Source: Castellaniella sp.
GTDB taxonomy: Bacteria > Pseudomonadota > Gammaproteobacteria > Burkholderiales > Burkholderiaceae_B
NCBI RefSeq assembly: GCF_034675845.1
Contig: NZ_JAUCCU010000001.1
Coordinates: 124,001 to 188,000 of the forward strand
DNA length: 64,000 bases
Reading direction: 5' to 3'
The position numbers and the translations under genes were made by a program. Under the pieces are notes generated by a model, which did not search any database, was not told the origin of the DNA, and was given only the letters and a program-made list of their open reading frames with translations. Of this stretch, positions 17,616 through 27,781 are shown piece after piece (position 1 is the first letter of the stretch; each line of letters begins with the position of its first letter).

Positions 17616-18497
17616 TTACAGCACGGTCTTTAACAGCTTGCCCATTTCGGACGGATTGCGCGTGGTGCGAATCCCGCAGGCTTCCATGATTTCGAGCTTG
17701 GCGTCGGCCGTGTCGGCCCCACCGGAAATCAGGGCACCCGCGTGACCCATGCGCTTGCCCGCCGGCGCAGTGACCCCAGCGATAAAGCCAACCACGGGTT
17801 TCTTCATGTTGTCCTTGGCCCATTGTGCCGCATTGACTTCGTCGGGGCCACCGATTTCGCCAATCATGATGACGGCGTCCGTATCCGGATCGTCGTTGAA
17901 CATCTGCAGCACGTCGATGTGCTTGAGGCCATTGATGGGATCGCCACCAATCCCCACGGCACTGGACTGACCCAGACCGAGTTCGGTGACCTGCCCCACG
18001 GCTTCGTAGGTCAGGGTACCCGAGCGGCTGACGATGCCGATACGGCCCTTGCGATGAATATGGCCCGGCATGATGCCGATCTTGATTTCATCGGGCGTGA
18101 TCAGGCCCGGGCAATTGGGGCCCAGCAGCAGGGTTTTGCGGTTTTCGGCGCGCATCCGGTTGCGAACTTCCAGCATATCGCGCACAGGAATGCCTTCGGT
18201 AATGCAAATGGCCAGATCCAGGTCCGCTTCGACGGCTTCCCAGATGGCGGCAGCGGCACCGGCTGGCGGCACATAAATCACAGAGACCGTGGCGCCCGTG
18301 GCCTGCGCAGCGTCCTTGACCGAAGCATAGATAGGAATGCCTTCGAAGTCCTGGCCGGCTTTTTTAGGATGCACCCCAGCCACAAAGGCGGCTTGGCCGT
18401 TGGCGTATTCACGGCACATACGGGTATGGAACTGACCGGTCTTGCCGGTAATCCCCTGGGTGATGACCTTGGTGTCCTTGTTGATCAGAATCGACAT
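17616..18497 (-). CDS. sucD: Succinyl-CoA synthetase alpha subunit
   Basis: A 293-residue ADP-forming succinate-CoA ligase alpha subunit (TCA cycle). It shows the CoA-binding N-terminus (VITQGITGKTGQFHTRMC), LLGPNCPGLITPDEIKIGIM and the phosphohistidine motif GKRMGHAGALISGGADTA. The ATG at 18497 has AGGGAAG just upstream; the longer frame to 18653 lies within sucC. It follows sucC by 19 bp, so the two are one operon. Confidence 0.97.
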   Translation of the reverse strand: MSILINKDTKVITQGITGKTGQFHTRMCREYANGQAAFVAGVHPKKAGQDFEGIPIYASVKDAAQATGATVSVIYVPPAGAAAAIWEAVEADLDLAICITEGIPVRDMLEVRNRMRAENRKTLLLGPNCPGLITPDEIKIGIMPGHIHRKGRIGIVSRSGTLTYEAVGQVTELGLGQSSAVGIGGDPINGLKHIDVLQMFNDDPDTDAVIMIGEIGGPDEVNAAQWAKDNMKKPVVGFIAGVTAPAGKRMGHAGALISGGADTADAKLEIMEACGIRTTRNPSEMGKLLKTVL

Positions 18498-18516
18498 ATT
18501 TTCTTCCCTGTGATGC

Positions 18517-19677
<1,161 letters not shown>

Positions 19678-19695
19678 GAGTTACCTGTCAGTGAA

Positions 19696-19735
19696 TAAAA
19701 AAAGAAAACCAACGGTGGCCCGTTTCGGACCACCG
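19696..19735 (-). terminator. Intrinsic terminator after the DUF2889 gene
   Basis: The hairpin has arms CGGTGG/CCACCG extended by inner pairs (19713-19735). On the minus strand it is followed by a T-rich tract (TTTTCTTTTTTT). It lies 47 nt downstream of the DUF2889 stop and just upstream of sucC. Confidence 0.8.
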
Positions 19736-19781
19736 ACCCTGGGTAAGGCCCGGACGCCAGGGCGCAGCAAGCCCCTGGTTT

Positions 19782-20336
19782 TCATGATGTGTCTCCGGGG
19801 GGGACATACCAGGATGGATAGTGTTCTCGTACCACGGGACCATCGACGCGCAAGGCGTGACAGCCATCCAGCTGGAACGGGCGCTGATCTGCCGGCAAGC
19901 GACGCTGTTGCCCCACCATGGACTGGATGGCAACAGTGGGCAGGACGCTGGTGAGTTCGGTGACGTGCGTGCAGCCGGCTGCGCGGCCAAAGCGTTCGCG
20001 CACCTGATGGCGAAATTGTTTGAGCAGATTCAAGCCGATCAAGCGGCGATAGTCGGGCGCAATCGCGCTGCAAAAATCGCCATAGGGCGCAGCATCGTAA
20101 GCCACCTGGGCGTCAGTGATCGTCAGCTGTGTATCGATCGTGACCCGCAGGTGCATGTGGTGGATGGGCGCACCAGCCGGATGGACCTCGCCACTGCGCA
20201 AGGGGAAGTCGTAGGCCTTGGTGTCTATGAGTTCAGCATCCAGATCCCAGAGGCCATCTTCGCGGGAATAGGCCTGGACGCGGATCGACCGCGTATGCAT
20301 GGGTTGACGAGGACACGCCGGCTCGGACAAGGGCAT
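19782..20336 (-). CDS. DUF2889 family protein
   Basis: A 184-residue soluble protein of unknown function. Family marks are HTRSIRVQAYSREDGLWDLD, HHMHLRVTIDTQLTITDAQV, PYGDFCSAIAPDYRRLIGLN and GCTHVTELTSVLPTVAIQSM. Several His/Cys/Asp residues are conserved in the family, but no activity is established that I know of. It lies downstream of metE on the same strand, separated by a hairpin-rich 132-bp gap, and has its own terminator. Confidence 0.8.
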   Translation of the reverse strand: MPLSEPACPRQPMHTRSIRVQAYSREDGLWDLDAELIDTKAYDFPLRSGEVHPAGAPIHHMHLRVTIDTQLTITDAQVAYDAAPYGDFCSAIAPDYRRLIGLNLLKQFRHQVRERFGRAAGCTHVTELTSVLPTVAIQSMVGQQRRLPADQRPFQLDGCHALRVDGPVVREHYPSWYVPPGDTS

Positions 20337-20382
20337 GAGCTTAGAAAGCCTGAAAATTATTTAATCTTTCGATTATACCGTG

Positions 20383-20440
20383 CATAAGCATTTGCTTATG
20401 TGCCAACGGCCCGGCTCCCCCGATTGGGGGAAGCGGGCCG
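20383..20440 (-). repeat. Two hairpins between metE and the DUF2889 gene
   Basis: At 20407-20440 there is a strong nested inverted repeat (CGGCCCG...CGGGCCG around CCCCC-GATT-GGGGG), 29 nt after the metE stop. It could stop transcription but lacks a T-run. At 20383-20400 there is a separate perfect repeat, CATAAGCA-TT-TGCTTATG, which could be an operator or a second RNA hairpin. Confidence 0.6.
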
Positions 20441-20468
20441 CGCACAGCGCCAGGCCTGCGGGCGGGAA

Positions 20469-22766
20469 TCAGGCGGCTTGGCGCAAGGCCTGTGCCGCGT
20501 GCACCATGGACTCCAGTGCAGCCCGTGTTTCGGGCCAGCCACGGGTCTTCAGGCCGCAATCCGGATTGACCCACAGACGCTCGGCCGGCAAGCGCTGGGC
20601 TGCCTTATGCATCAAGTCGATCATCCATTCTTGCTTGGGCACGTTGGGCGAATGAATATCGTATACCCCGGGACCGATATCGTTGGGATAGGCGAAGTCC
20701 TCGAAGGCGCCCAGCAATTCCATGTTCGAACGCGACGTTTCGATCGTGATCACATCGGCATCCATGGCAGCAATCGCCTGGATGATGTCATTGAACTCCG
20801 AATAGCACATATGGGTATGAATCTGGGTGTCGTCCTTGACCCCGCTGGTGCTCAAGCGGAAGCTGTCCACCGCCCAGTCCAGGTAGGTAGCCCAATCGCG
20901 ACTGCGCAGCGGCAGGCCTTCGCGGAAGGCCGGCTCGTCGATCTGGATCACGGTGATGCCTGCCGCCTCCAGGTCCTGCACCTCGTCGCGCAGCGCCAAG
21001 GCGATCTGGCGGCAGGTCTGCTCACGCGGTTGATCATCGCGCACGAAAGACCACTGCAAAATGGTCACCGGACCAGTCAGCATGCCCTTGACAGGTTTAT
21101 CCGTCAGCGACTGGGCGTAGGCCGACCACGCCACGGTCATCGGGGCCAAACGGGCCACATCGCCAAAAATCAACGGCGGTTTGACGCAGCGGGAACCGTA
21201 GCTCTGCACCCAGCCAAAAGCCGTGAAGGCAAAGCCGGCCAGCAGTTCGCCGAAATATTCCACCATGTCGTTGCGTTCCGGCTCACCGTGCACCAGCACA
21301 TCCAGGCCGATTTCTTCTTGGAAACGGACCACACGTTCGATTTCCTCGCGGATGGCTTTCTCGTAGGCGGCGTCACCCAGCGACCCGGCCCGCCAGTCTC
21401 GACGCAAGCTGCGGATCTCGGTGGTCTGCGGGAAAGACCCGATCGTGGTGGTGGGATACGGCGGCAGATCCAGGCGTTGCTGCTGGGCCTGAATGCGCTG
21501 GGCAAAAGGGGTGCGATCCCGACTGATTTGTGCAGCACCGGCCAGGCGCTGCGCCACGTCCTGCCGATGAATACGCGGCGAACTGGCCCGATTGCTGACG
21601 GCCCGGCGTGCTTCTTCGAATGCCTGATTATCCGCTGCGCTGGCTGTCCCATCCACGGCAGCACGCAATAGACGCAATTCATCCAACTTCTGGATGGCAA
21701 ACGACAACCAACTGCGCAACTCTGCGTCCAAGCCCGTTTCCAGGGCCAAATCGATGGGTGAGTGCAACAAAGAGCAAGACGGCGCCAACCACAAACGCGC
21801 CCCCAAGACCTGTACCGCGGCCTGGATCTGCGTCTGAATCCGCTCCAGGTCGGCCCGCCAAACGTTGCGCCCGTCGATGACCCCCAGCGACAGCACCTGA
21901 TCCGCACGGACGGCGCTCAGCACCGCATCCAACTGGGTCGGCGCACGCACCAGATCAATATGCAGGCCCTGCACCGGCAAGGCGCGGATCGTGTCCAGAT
22001 TTGCTTCAACCCCACCAAAATACGTCGTCAGCAAAAGCTTGGGGCCTTGGGTGGACAGGCGTTGATAAACCTGAGCGTATGCCTGTTGCCAGGCGGCCGG
22101 CAGATCAAGCACCAAAACAGGCTCGTCCACCTGCACCCAATCCACACCCTGGGCGGCCAGGCGCTGCAGCACCTGCTCATAGACGGGCAGCAGCGCATCC
22201 AGCAAATCCAATTTGGCGGCATCTGCCACGCCATCGGCAAAAGCATCACCCTTCCCCAGCCACAGCCAGGTCAGGGGGCCGGGAATCACGGGTCGTGCCT
22301 GATAACCCAGGGCCTGGGCTTCCGCCACCTGCTCGAACAGGGCTTCGTTGGCGATCCGGTAAGTCTGGCCCGGATGCAGTTCGGGCACAATATAGTGATA
22401 GTTGGTATCGAACCATTTGGTCATTTCGCAAGCTGCTGCAGGCGTGCCCGAAGGCGCACGGCCACGCGCCATCCGAAACAGGGTATCCAGTGCCACGGGC
22501 GCATCGTCGGGCTGACCAAAACGGGCGGGTACGGCACCCAGCAAAGTCGTCCACTCCAAAATCTGGTCATACCAGGCAAAATCCCCCACTGGCACCCATT
22601 GCAAGCCAGCCTGGGCCTGGGCCGCCCAGTGGCGCGCCCGCAATTCACGCCCGGTCGCCAGCAGGCTGGCTTGATCGACCTTGCCTGCCCAATAGGCTTC
22701 TTGTGCCCGTTTCAGTTCGCGCGCTGCCCCAACACGCGGAAAACCAAGATTATGAATAATTGTCAT
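20469..22766 (-). CDS. metE: Cobalamin-independent methionine synthase
   Basis: A 765-residue enzyme that transfers a methyl group from 5-methyltetrahydropteroyl-triglutamate to homocysteine. The N-terminal domain (NLGFPRVGAARELKRAQEAY) and C-terminal catalytic domain (TTIGSFPQTTEIRSLRRDW) are both complete. The zinc-ligand region is intact (HTHMCYSEFNDII and WVNPDCGLKTRGW). It is transcribed away from a LysR-type metR gene, the usual arrangement for MetR-activated metE. Confidence 0.97.
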   Translation of the reverse strand: MTIIHNLGFPRVGAARELKRAQEAYWAGKVDQASLLATGRELRARHWAAQAQAGLQWVPVGDFAWYDQILEWTTLLGAVPARFGQPDDAPVALDTLFRMARGRAPSGTPAAACEMTKWFDTNYHYIVPELHPGQTYRIANEALFEQVAEAQALGYQARPVIPGPLTWLWLGKGDAFADGVADAAKLDLLDALLPVYEQVLQRLAAQGVDWVQVDEPVLVLDLPAAWQQAYAQVYQRLSTQGPKLLLTTYFGGVEANLDTIRALPVQGLHIDLVRAPTQLDAVLSAVRADQVLSLGVIDGRNVWRADLERIQTQIQAAVQVLGARLWLAPSCSLLHSPIDLALETGLDAELRSWLSFAIQKLDELRLLRAAVDGTASAADNQAFEEARRAVSNRASSPRIHRQDVAQRLAGAAQISRDRTPFAQRIQAQQQRLDLPPYPTTTIGSFPQTTEIRSLRRDWRAGSLGDAAYEKAIREEIERVVRFQEEIGLDVLVHGEPERNDMVEYFGELLAGFAFTAFGWVQSYGSRCVKPPLIFGDVARLAPMTVAWSAYAQSLTDKPVKGMLTGPVTILQWSFVRDDQPREQTCRQIALALRDEVQDLEAAGITVIQIDEPAFREGLPLRSRDWATYLDWAVDSFRLSTSGVKDDTQIHTHMCYSEFNDIIQAIAAMDADVITIETSRSNMELLGAFEDFAYPNDIGPGVYDIHSPNVPKQEWMIDLMHKAAQRLPAERLWVNPDCGLKTRGWPETRAALESMVHAAQALRQAA

Positions 22767-22857
22767 GCTGTGCCCCTGTTAATATTAATACTACTCAATG
22801 AACAGTATTGTGCACGGAAGCACGCCGAATAAAAAATCAAATCACACACTTATTACA

Positions 22858-22870
22858 TGAGAAATATTCA
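22858..22870. promoter_or_regulatory. Possible MetR-type operator
   Basis: TGAGAAATATTCA matches the published MetR consensus TGAA-N5-TTCA at 7 of 8 positions. It overlaps the metR start codon and lies about 90 bp upstream of metE. Position fits autoregulation of metR; activation of metE from here is less certain. The intergenic region is AT-rich and also contains TTAATATTAA. Confidence 0.4.
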
Positions 22871-23788
22871 TGCTAGAGATTCGACACCTGGAAACCTTGC
22901 TGGCGATTCGGGACGGGGGCAGCCTGCAAGAAGCCGCTGAGCGCCTGTACGTCACCCAGTCCGCCCTATCCCACCAACTGCGCGACCTGGAAGTCCGCCT
23001 GAAGACTCCTTTGCTGAATCGCCGCACCCGCCCTGCCCGCCTGACCACCGCCGGGCTGCGCCTGGTGGCGCTGGCAGAAGATGTCTTGCCCCGTGTGCGC
23101 GCCGCCGAACTGGAGCTGCGTCGCCTGTCTGCCGGGCACGCAGGGCGGCTGCACGTGGCCATCGATTGCCACTCGTGCTTTCAGTGGCTGATGCCGACGC
23201 TGGACGCCTTTCGTAAAGACTGGCCCGAAAGTCTCGCTGGACCTGTCCGCCGCATTTTCGTTCGCGCCCTTGCCTGCCCTCACCCGAGGCGATCTGGATG
23301 TGGTGATCACGTCCGATCCGGAAACACTGGACGGCGTGCTGTATACGCCTTTGTTTTCCTACGAGTTAGTCCTGGCGGTATCCAGCCAAGGGCCGCTGGG
23401 CACAGCCCAGGAGATCAGGCCAGAGGATCTGGCCGAACAAGTGTTGATTACCTATCCGGTGGATCGCAGCCGACTGGATATCTTCACGACGTTTCTGGAC
23501 CCGGTTGGCATCGAGCCCACAGCGATTCGCACCGCCGAGTTGACCCCGATGATTGTGCAATTGGTGGCCAGCGGCCGAGGGGTGGCCGCGCTACCCAGTT
23601 GGGCGTTGGATGAATACAAAAACCTGCCCGGTCTGCGCATCTGCCGCCTGGGCGGCGGCATCTGGCGGACCTTGCAGGCAGGCAACCGGGCGGAAGATGC
23701 CGAAACGCCTTATATGCAAGCGTTTCTGGAGCAGGCCAGAAAGATTTGTTTCGAGACTCTGCCTGGTATCCGGCATGCTGTCGGCTAA
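22870..23788 (+). pseudogene. metR: LysR-type regulator MetR, frameshifted
   Basis: The first part (to about base 23228) is a normal LysR N-terminus: MLEIRHLETLLAIRDGGSLQ, then the HTH AAERLYVTQSALSHQLRDLE. The second part, in another frame, is the matching effector-binding domain (ALTRGDLDVVITSDPETLDG to the stop at 23788). The frames join at GGCCCGAAAGTCTCG near 23225-23235, where one extra base (probably an A) breaks the frame. Removing it gives 305 residues, the normal MetR length. The rest looks undamaged, so this is either a recent mutation or a sequence error. Confidence 0.85.
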
Positions 23789-23806
23789 TCAGAGGGCAGC
23801 CGCCCC

Positions 23807-24268
23807 CTAGTGATCTGATCGGCCCGACAGCAGGCGGCTGATGACATCGCCTGAAAAGCCGCGCCCCGCCAAAAACCGATACTGGCGGGCGTAGTCCCGA
23901 GCGTCCAGGGGCGGCGCCGCAAATTTTTTTTGCCAGACATCCTGTGCACGGGAAAATTCGGTGGCTTGCAGGGTGTCCTGGATGTCGGCCAACTGAGTGT
24001 CATCCAGCCCCTGCTGGCGCAAGGCGCCCAGGATACGTCGCGTGCCCTGACGGGCGGCAGTACGGTGCGCATACGCCTGGGCATAGCGCTGGTCGGACTG
24101 CCAGTGGTCTTTTTCCAGGGCGTCCAATACGGCTTGGATGGCGTCGGAATCATCGGAATAGGCAGAGAGTTTTTGCTGCAGCTCCAGGCGCGAGTGCTCG
24201 CGCCTGGAGAGATAGGCGATGGCCCTGGCCTTCAGGCTGGGGCCTGGGCGGCCCGGCTTATTCTGCAT
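23807..24268 (-). CDS. recX: Regulatory protein RecX
   Basis: A protein of about 153 residues that modulates RecA filaments. RecX marks are RAIAYLSRREHSRLELQQKL, ALEKDHWQSDQRYAQAYAHR, RRILGALRQQGLDD and the C-terminal YRFLAGRGFSGDVISRLLSG. I chose the ATG at 24268, which overlaps the recA stop by 11 bp; the longer frame runs inside recA. Translation is therefore probably coupled to recA. A perfect 13-bp inverted repeat lies within its first 30 codons. Confidence 0.9.
   Translation of the reverse strand: MQNKPGRPGPSLKARAIAYLSRREHSRLELQQKLSAYSDDSDAIQAVLDALEKDHWQSDQRYAQAYAHRTAARQGTRRILGALRQQGLDDTQLADIQDTLQATEFSRAQDVWQKKFAAPPLDARDYARQYRFLAGRGFSGDVISRLLSGRSDH
24182..24209 (-). repeat. Perfect 13-bp inverted repeat inside the start of recX
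   Basis: CTCCAGGCGCGAG and its exact reverse complement are separated by only TG. The stem is very GC-rich and lies about 60-85 nt into recX, just past the recA stop. It encodes part of the conserved LSRREHSRLEL segment, so coding constraint explains some but not all of the symmetry. Confidence 0.75.
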
Positions 24269-25352
24269 CCGCAACCGGGGCGGAACCTGCGTCCGCAGGT
24301 GCAGGTGCGGTGGGCCGACCGGGAGCGGGCTCGGCACGCAGGGTGACACCGTGCTGTTCGCGGACCTTGTTTTCGATTTCAAAGGCGAGATCGGGATGTT
24401 CTTTCAGGTATTCGCGGACATTGTCCTTACCCTGGCCAATGCGGGTGCCTTCGTAGCTATACCAGGCACCGGCCTTGTCGACGAAGCCGGCCTGTACCCC
24501 CAGATCGATGATTTCGCCCTCGCGGGAGATGCCCATGCCGTACATGATGTCGAATTCGACCTGTTTGAAAGGAGGCGCCACCTTGTTTTTGACGACTTTG
24601 ACGCGGGTTTCGTTGCCCACGACTTCGTCGCCTTTTTTAATGGCACCGATACGGCGGATATCCAGGCGCACCGACGAATAGAATTTAAGCGCATTGCCCC
24701 CCGTGGTGGTTTCCGGATTGCCGAACATCACGCCGATCTTCATGCGGATCTGGTTGATGAAGATCACCATGCAATTGGCGCGCTTGATGTTGGCGGTGAG
24801 TTTACGCAGGGCCTGGCTCATGAGGCGGGCCTGCAGACCGGGCAGGGAATCCCCCATGTCGCCTTCGATTTCGGCCTTTGGAACCAACGCCGCGACCGAA
24901 TCGATGACGATGAGGTCGACCGACCCGGAGCGCACCAGGGCATCGGTGATTTCAAGGGCCTGTTCGCCGGTGTCGGGCTGGGAAATCAGCAGGTCTTCGA
25001 GGCTGACCCCGAGGCGCGAGGCATACTGGACGTCGAGCGCGTGTTCGGCGTCGACAAAAGCGCAGGTGCCGCCGATTTTTTGCATTTCAGCGATGACCTG
25101 AAGCGTCAGCGTCGTCTTGCCGGAGGATTCCGGGCCGTAGACTTCGACGACGCGGCCACGAGGCAAACCACCGACGCCCAGGGCGATATCCAGCCCCAGC
25201 GAGCCGGTGGATACCACCTGAATATCGTGTTCGATCTGGTTATCGCCATAACGCATGATCGAGCCTTTGCCAAACTGCTTTTCGATTTGCGACAGCGCGG
25301 CGGCAAGCGCTTTGGCACGTTCAGGGTTGGCCTTGCCGGTGCGTTCGTCCAT
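24258..25352 (-). CDS. recA: Recombinase RecA
   Basis: A 364-residue DNA strand-exchange protein and LexA coprotease. It has the Walker A motif GPESSGKTTLTLQVIAEMQK at about residue 70, Walker B LIVIDSVAALVPKAEIEGDM, and the DNA-binding loop regions GDSLPGLQARLMSQALRKL and FGNPETTTGGNALKFY. The ATG at 25352 has AAGGA upstream and matches the usual family start (MDERTGKANPERAKALAAAL); an upstream in-frame ATG at 25394 would add 14 unusual residues. A LexA box lies 67 bp upstream. Confidence 0.98.
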   Translation of the reverse strand: MDERTGKANPERAKALAAALSQIEKQFGKGSIMRYGDNQIEHDIQVVSTGSLGLDIALGVGGLPRGRVVEVYGPESSGKTTLTLQVIAEMQKIGGTCAFVDAEHALDVQYASRLGVSLEDLLISQPDTGEQALEITDALVRSGSVDLIVIDSVAALVPKAEIEGDMGDSLPGLQARLMSQALRKLTANIKRANCMVIFINQIRMKIGVMFGNPETTTGGNALKFYSSVRLDIRRIGAIKKGDEVVGNETRVKVVKNKVAPPFKQVEFDIMYGMGISREGEIIDLGVQAGFVDKAGAWYSYEGTRIGQGKDNVREYLKEHPDLAFEIENKVREQHGVTLRAEPAPGRPTAPAPADAGSAPVADAE

Positions 25353-25419
25353 GGAGGGGTTCCTTTTTTTCGGGGGAGATTTAAATGCGGTCATAGGGAA
25401 ATTATGGCATTAAATTATA

Positions 25420-25435
25420 CTGTATAAATCAACAG
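25420..25435. promoter_or_regulatory. LexA (SOS) box upstream of recA
   Basis: CTGTATAAATCAACAG fits the LexA consensus CTGT-N8-ACAG exactly and has the extended AT-rich flanks (TA before, TT after). It sits upstream of the recA ribosome site, so recA is expected to be DNA-damage induced. Confidence 0.88.
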
Positions 25436-25610
25436 TTGTGCTGGACTTGTCCCAGTCTTTGCCAATCCATGGGCCAGTATCCTTCCTTTATCGCCATCGT
25501 TAACCCTAAATGACGCTGGGTGACACCCATGAGACAATCAGCAACATCCGGGTGACTAGCACTTTCTTCCCCTGGCCACCATCTCCCATACCCTGGATGT
25601 CATTCCCGCC

Positions 25611-26312
25611 ATGCGTATCCTGATTGCCGAGGACGACAGTATTCTTGCGGATGGACTGTCCCGATCGCTGCGCTACGACGGCTATGCCGTGGATGTAGTC
25701 CACGACGGGTCCAGCGCTGATTCCGCCTTGCAACTGCAAAGCTTCGACCTATTGATTTTAGACTTGGGCCTGCCCAAGCTGAACGGCCTGTCCGTGCTGC
25801 GTAAATTACGCCAGCGCGGCACTCCCCTGCCCGTGCTGATCCTGACCGCAGCCGATTCCATCGAACAGCGCGTCGAAGGCCTGGACCTGGGTGCCGATGA
25901 CTATATGTCCAAGCCCTTTGCACTCACTGAACTCGAAGCCCGGGTGCGTGCCTTGATCCGCCGCCACGGGGGCGGGCGCGCTTCGACCCTGCGCCATGGC
26001 CGCCTGGCCTTTGACCTGAATGGCCGCATCGCCACCATCGACGACGCTCCCCTCGAACTCTCTGCCCGCGAAACCAGCCTGCTGGAAATCTTTCTATCGC
26101 GCAGCGGCCGCATGATCAGCAAACACCAGCTCGTCGACTTGCTGTGCGAATGGGGCGAAGAAGTCACCACCAATGCCATCGAGGTCTATATTCATCGCCT
26201 GCGCAAAAAAATCGAGCCCGCCGACATTCATATTCTGACGGTGCGCGGCCTGGGATATTGCCTAGAGCCAGAAGGCCGCAGCCGAGTGGCCGACGCCGCT
26301 GCCGTGGGTTGA
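25611..26312 (+). CDS. OmpR-family response regulator
   Basis: A 233-residue two-component regulator. The receiver domain (residues 1-115) has the acidic pair EDD near residue 7, the phosphorylated Asp in LLILDLGLPKLNG (about residue 51) and the conserved Lys in DDYMSKPFALTELEARVRAL. The C-terminal winged helix ends with VTTNAIEVYIHRLRKKI and VRGLGYCL. Its stop overlaps the kinase ATG (TGATG). By kinase type and the linked transporter it resembles TctD-like regulators of carboxylate uptake. Confidence 0.92.
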   Translation: MRILIAEDDSILADGLSRSLRYDGYAVDVVHDGSSADSALQLQSFDLLILDLGLPKLNGLSVLRKLRQRGTPLPVLILTAADSIEQRVEGLDLGADDYMSKPFALTELEARVRALIRRHGGGRASTLRHGRLAFDLNGRIATIDDAPLELSARETSLLEIFLSRSGRMISKHQLVDLLCEWGEEVTTNAIEVYIHRLRKKIEPADIHILTVRGLGYCLEPEGRSRVADAAAVG

Positions 26313-27781
26313 TGCCATCCATGTTTGCCAACCGGAACCCGGCAAACAAATCACGGCCCAGGCGCCACACAACGCTATTGGGCCGCATTTTGTTGTGGAT
26401 GATTGTGCCGCTGTTCGTCCTTTGGTCGGTTGGCATCGTCATCACCTATTTTATTTCCCTGAATATCGCCAATTCGCCCTACGACCGCACGCTGGCCAGC
26501 CACCTGCGCCTGCTGCGCCACGAGGTCGAGCAACAGCGCCTGAAACAGGGCGTTGTCCTATCCGAGTCCGCCCGCACCGTGCTGACGGGCAACACCGAGG
26601 ACACCCCCGCCACCTGGCAGATCCTGGACGCCAATGGCCATCTGATCGCGGGCGACGCCAGCATCCCCACCCCCCAGAACTGGACGTATGACATTGACCA
26701 GATCCGCTATCGCAACGCCACGCTGAACCACCGCGCTATCCGCATCGCCTATATATGGGGCGGGCGCGACCGTGACGGCACGGGATTTTTGACTGTCGTG
26801 GCCGAATCCGCCGAAGCCCGCGCCACCTTGCAGCAAGAAATTCTGACCGGGATGCTGACACCGCAACTGATTATTTTGCCGCTGGCGGCCATGCTGGCCG
26901 GACTGGGTTTGACTCAGGGCCTGGAGCCCCTGAGCCTGCTGCAAGAACATATGCGACGACGCAAACCCAGCGACCTGTCCCCGATCCGCGACGACCTGGC
27001 CCCCGCCGAAATCGTGCCGCTGATTTCTGCCATGAACAACGTGCTGCAACGCCTGGCGGCCTCGATCGAGTCCCAGCGGCGCTTTGTGGCCAACGCGGCG
27101 CATCAGCTTAAAACCCCATTGGCGGGCATCCGCACCCAATGCGAAATCGCGCTGCGCGAGCACGAACCCACCCGCATGCGCGATAGTTTGCAACAATTGA
27201 TTACGGGTTCGCAACGCGCCACCCGGCTGGTCAACCAACTACTCTTGCTGGCCCGTGCCGAGTCCCTGGACCCGACCCAGTCCCGCACGACTGAACAACT
27301 GGACTTGAATACCCTGGCCGCAGAAACCACCAGCAACTGGGTCGCCAATGCGATCAAGCATGACATCGATCTGGGCTTTGAATCGTCCGATCAGCCGCTC
27401 CCCATCTTCGGCAACCGCACCATGGTGCAAGAACTACTGAACAACCTGATCGACAATGCCCTGATCTATACCCCGGCTGGCGGCCAAGTCACCGTCCGCG
27501 TCCTGGCCGATGGCGACCAGCGTATCTGCCTGGAGGTCCAGGACACCGGGCCTGGCATTCATCCTGACGAGCAAACCCAGGTCTTTGATCGCTTCTATCG
27601 AATATTAGGCCAACAAGCCGAAGGCAGCGGACTGGGTCTGGCCATCGTGCGCGAAGTCGCCGACCACCATCAGGCCACCATCGCGTTCCTGCCACCCGGC
27701 AACCACAGCGATCCCACCAGCGCCGGGACCCGCTTGCGCATATCCTTCCCACGCGACCAGATCCCCAGGACCCGCACATGA
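26312..27781 (+). CDS. Sensor histidine kinase with 2CSK-type N-terminus
   Basis: A 489-residue inner-membrane kinase. Membrane helices lie at about residues 28-50 and 190-215, flanking a small periplasmic sensor of the 2CSK_N type found in TctE-like kinases. The H-box is FVANAAHQLKTPLAGIRTQC (His near residue 263), the N-box NNLIDNALIYTPAGG, and the G-boxes DTGPGIHPDE and GSGLGLAIV. The ATG at 26312 is chosen for its overlap with the regulator stop; an ATG at 26321 is also possible. It overlaps the downstream transporter by 4 bp. Confidence 0.92.
   Translation: MPSMFANRNPANKSRPRRHTTLLGRILLWMIVPLFVLWSVGIVITYFISLNIANSPYDRTLASHLRLLRHEVEQQRLKQGVVLSESARTVLTGNTEDTPATWQILDANGHLIAGDASIPTPQNWTYDIDQIRYRNATLNHRAIRIAYIWGGRDRDGTGFLTVVAESAEARATLQQEILTGMLTPQLIILPLAAMLAGLGLTQGLEPLSLLQEHMRRRKPSDLSPIRDDLAPAEIVPLISAMNNVLQRLAASIESQRRFVANAAHQLKTPLAGIRTQCEIALREHEPTRMRDSLQQLITGSQRATRLVNQLLLLARAESLDPTQSRTTEQLDLNTLAAETTSNWVANAIKHDIDLGFESSDQPLPIFGNRTMVQELLNNLIDNALIYTPAGGQVTVRVLADGDQRICLEVQDTGPGIHPDEQTQVFDRFYRILGQQAEGSGLGLAIVREVADHHQATIAFLPPGNHSDPTSAGTRLRISFPRDQIPRTRT

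Noticed and set aside
20400..21671. A 423-codon plus-strand open frame inside metE
   Set aside because: It is antisense to a fully conserved MetE and has no recognisable family or ribosome site.
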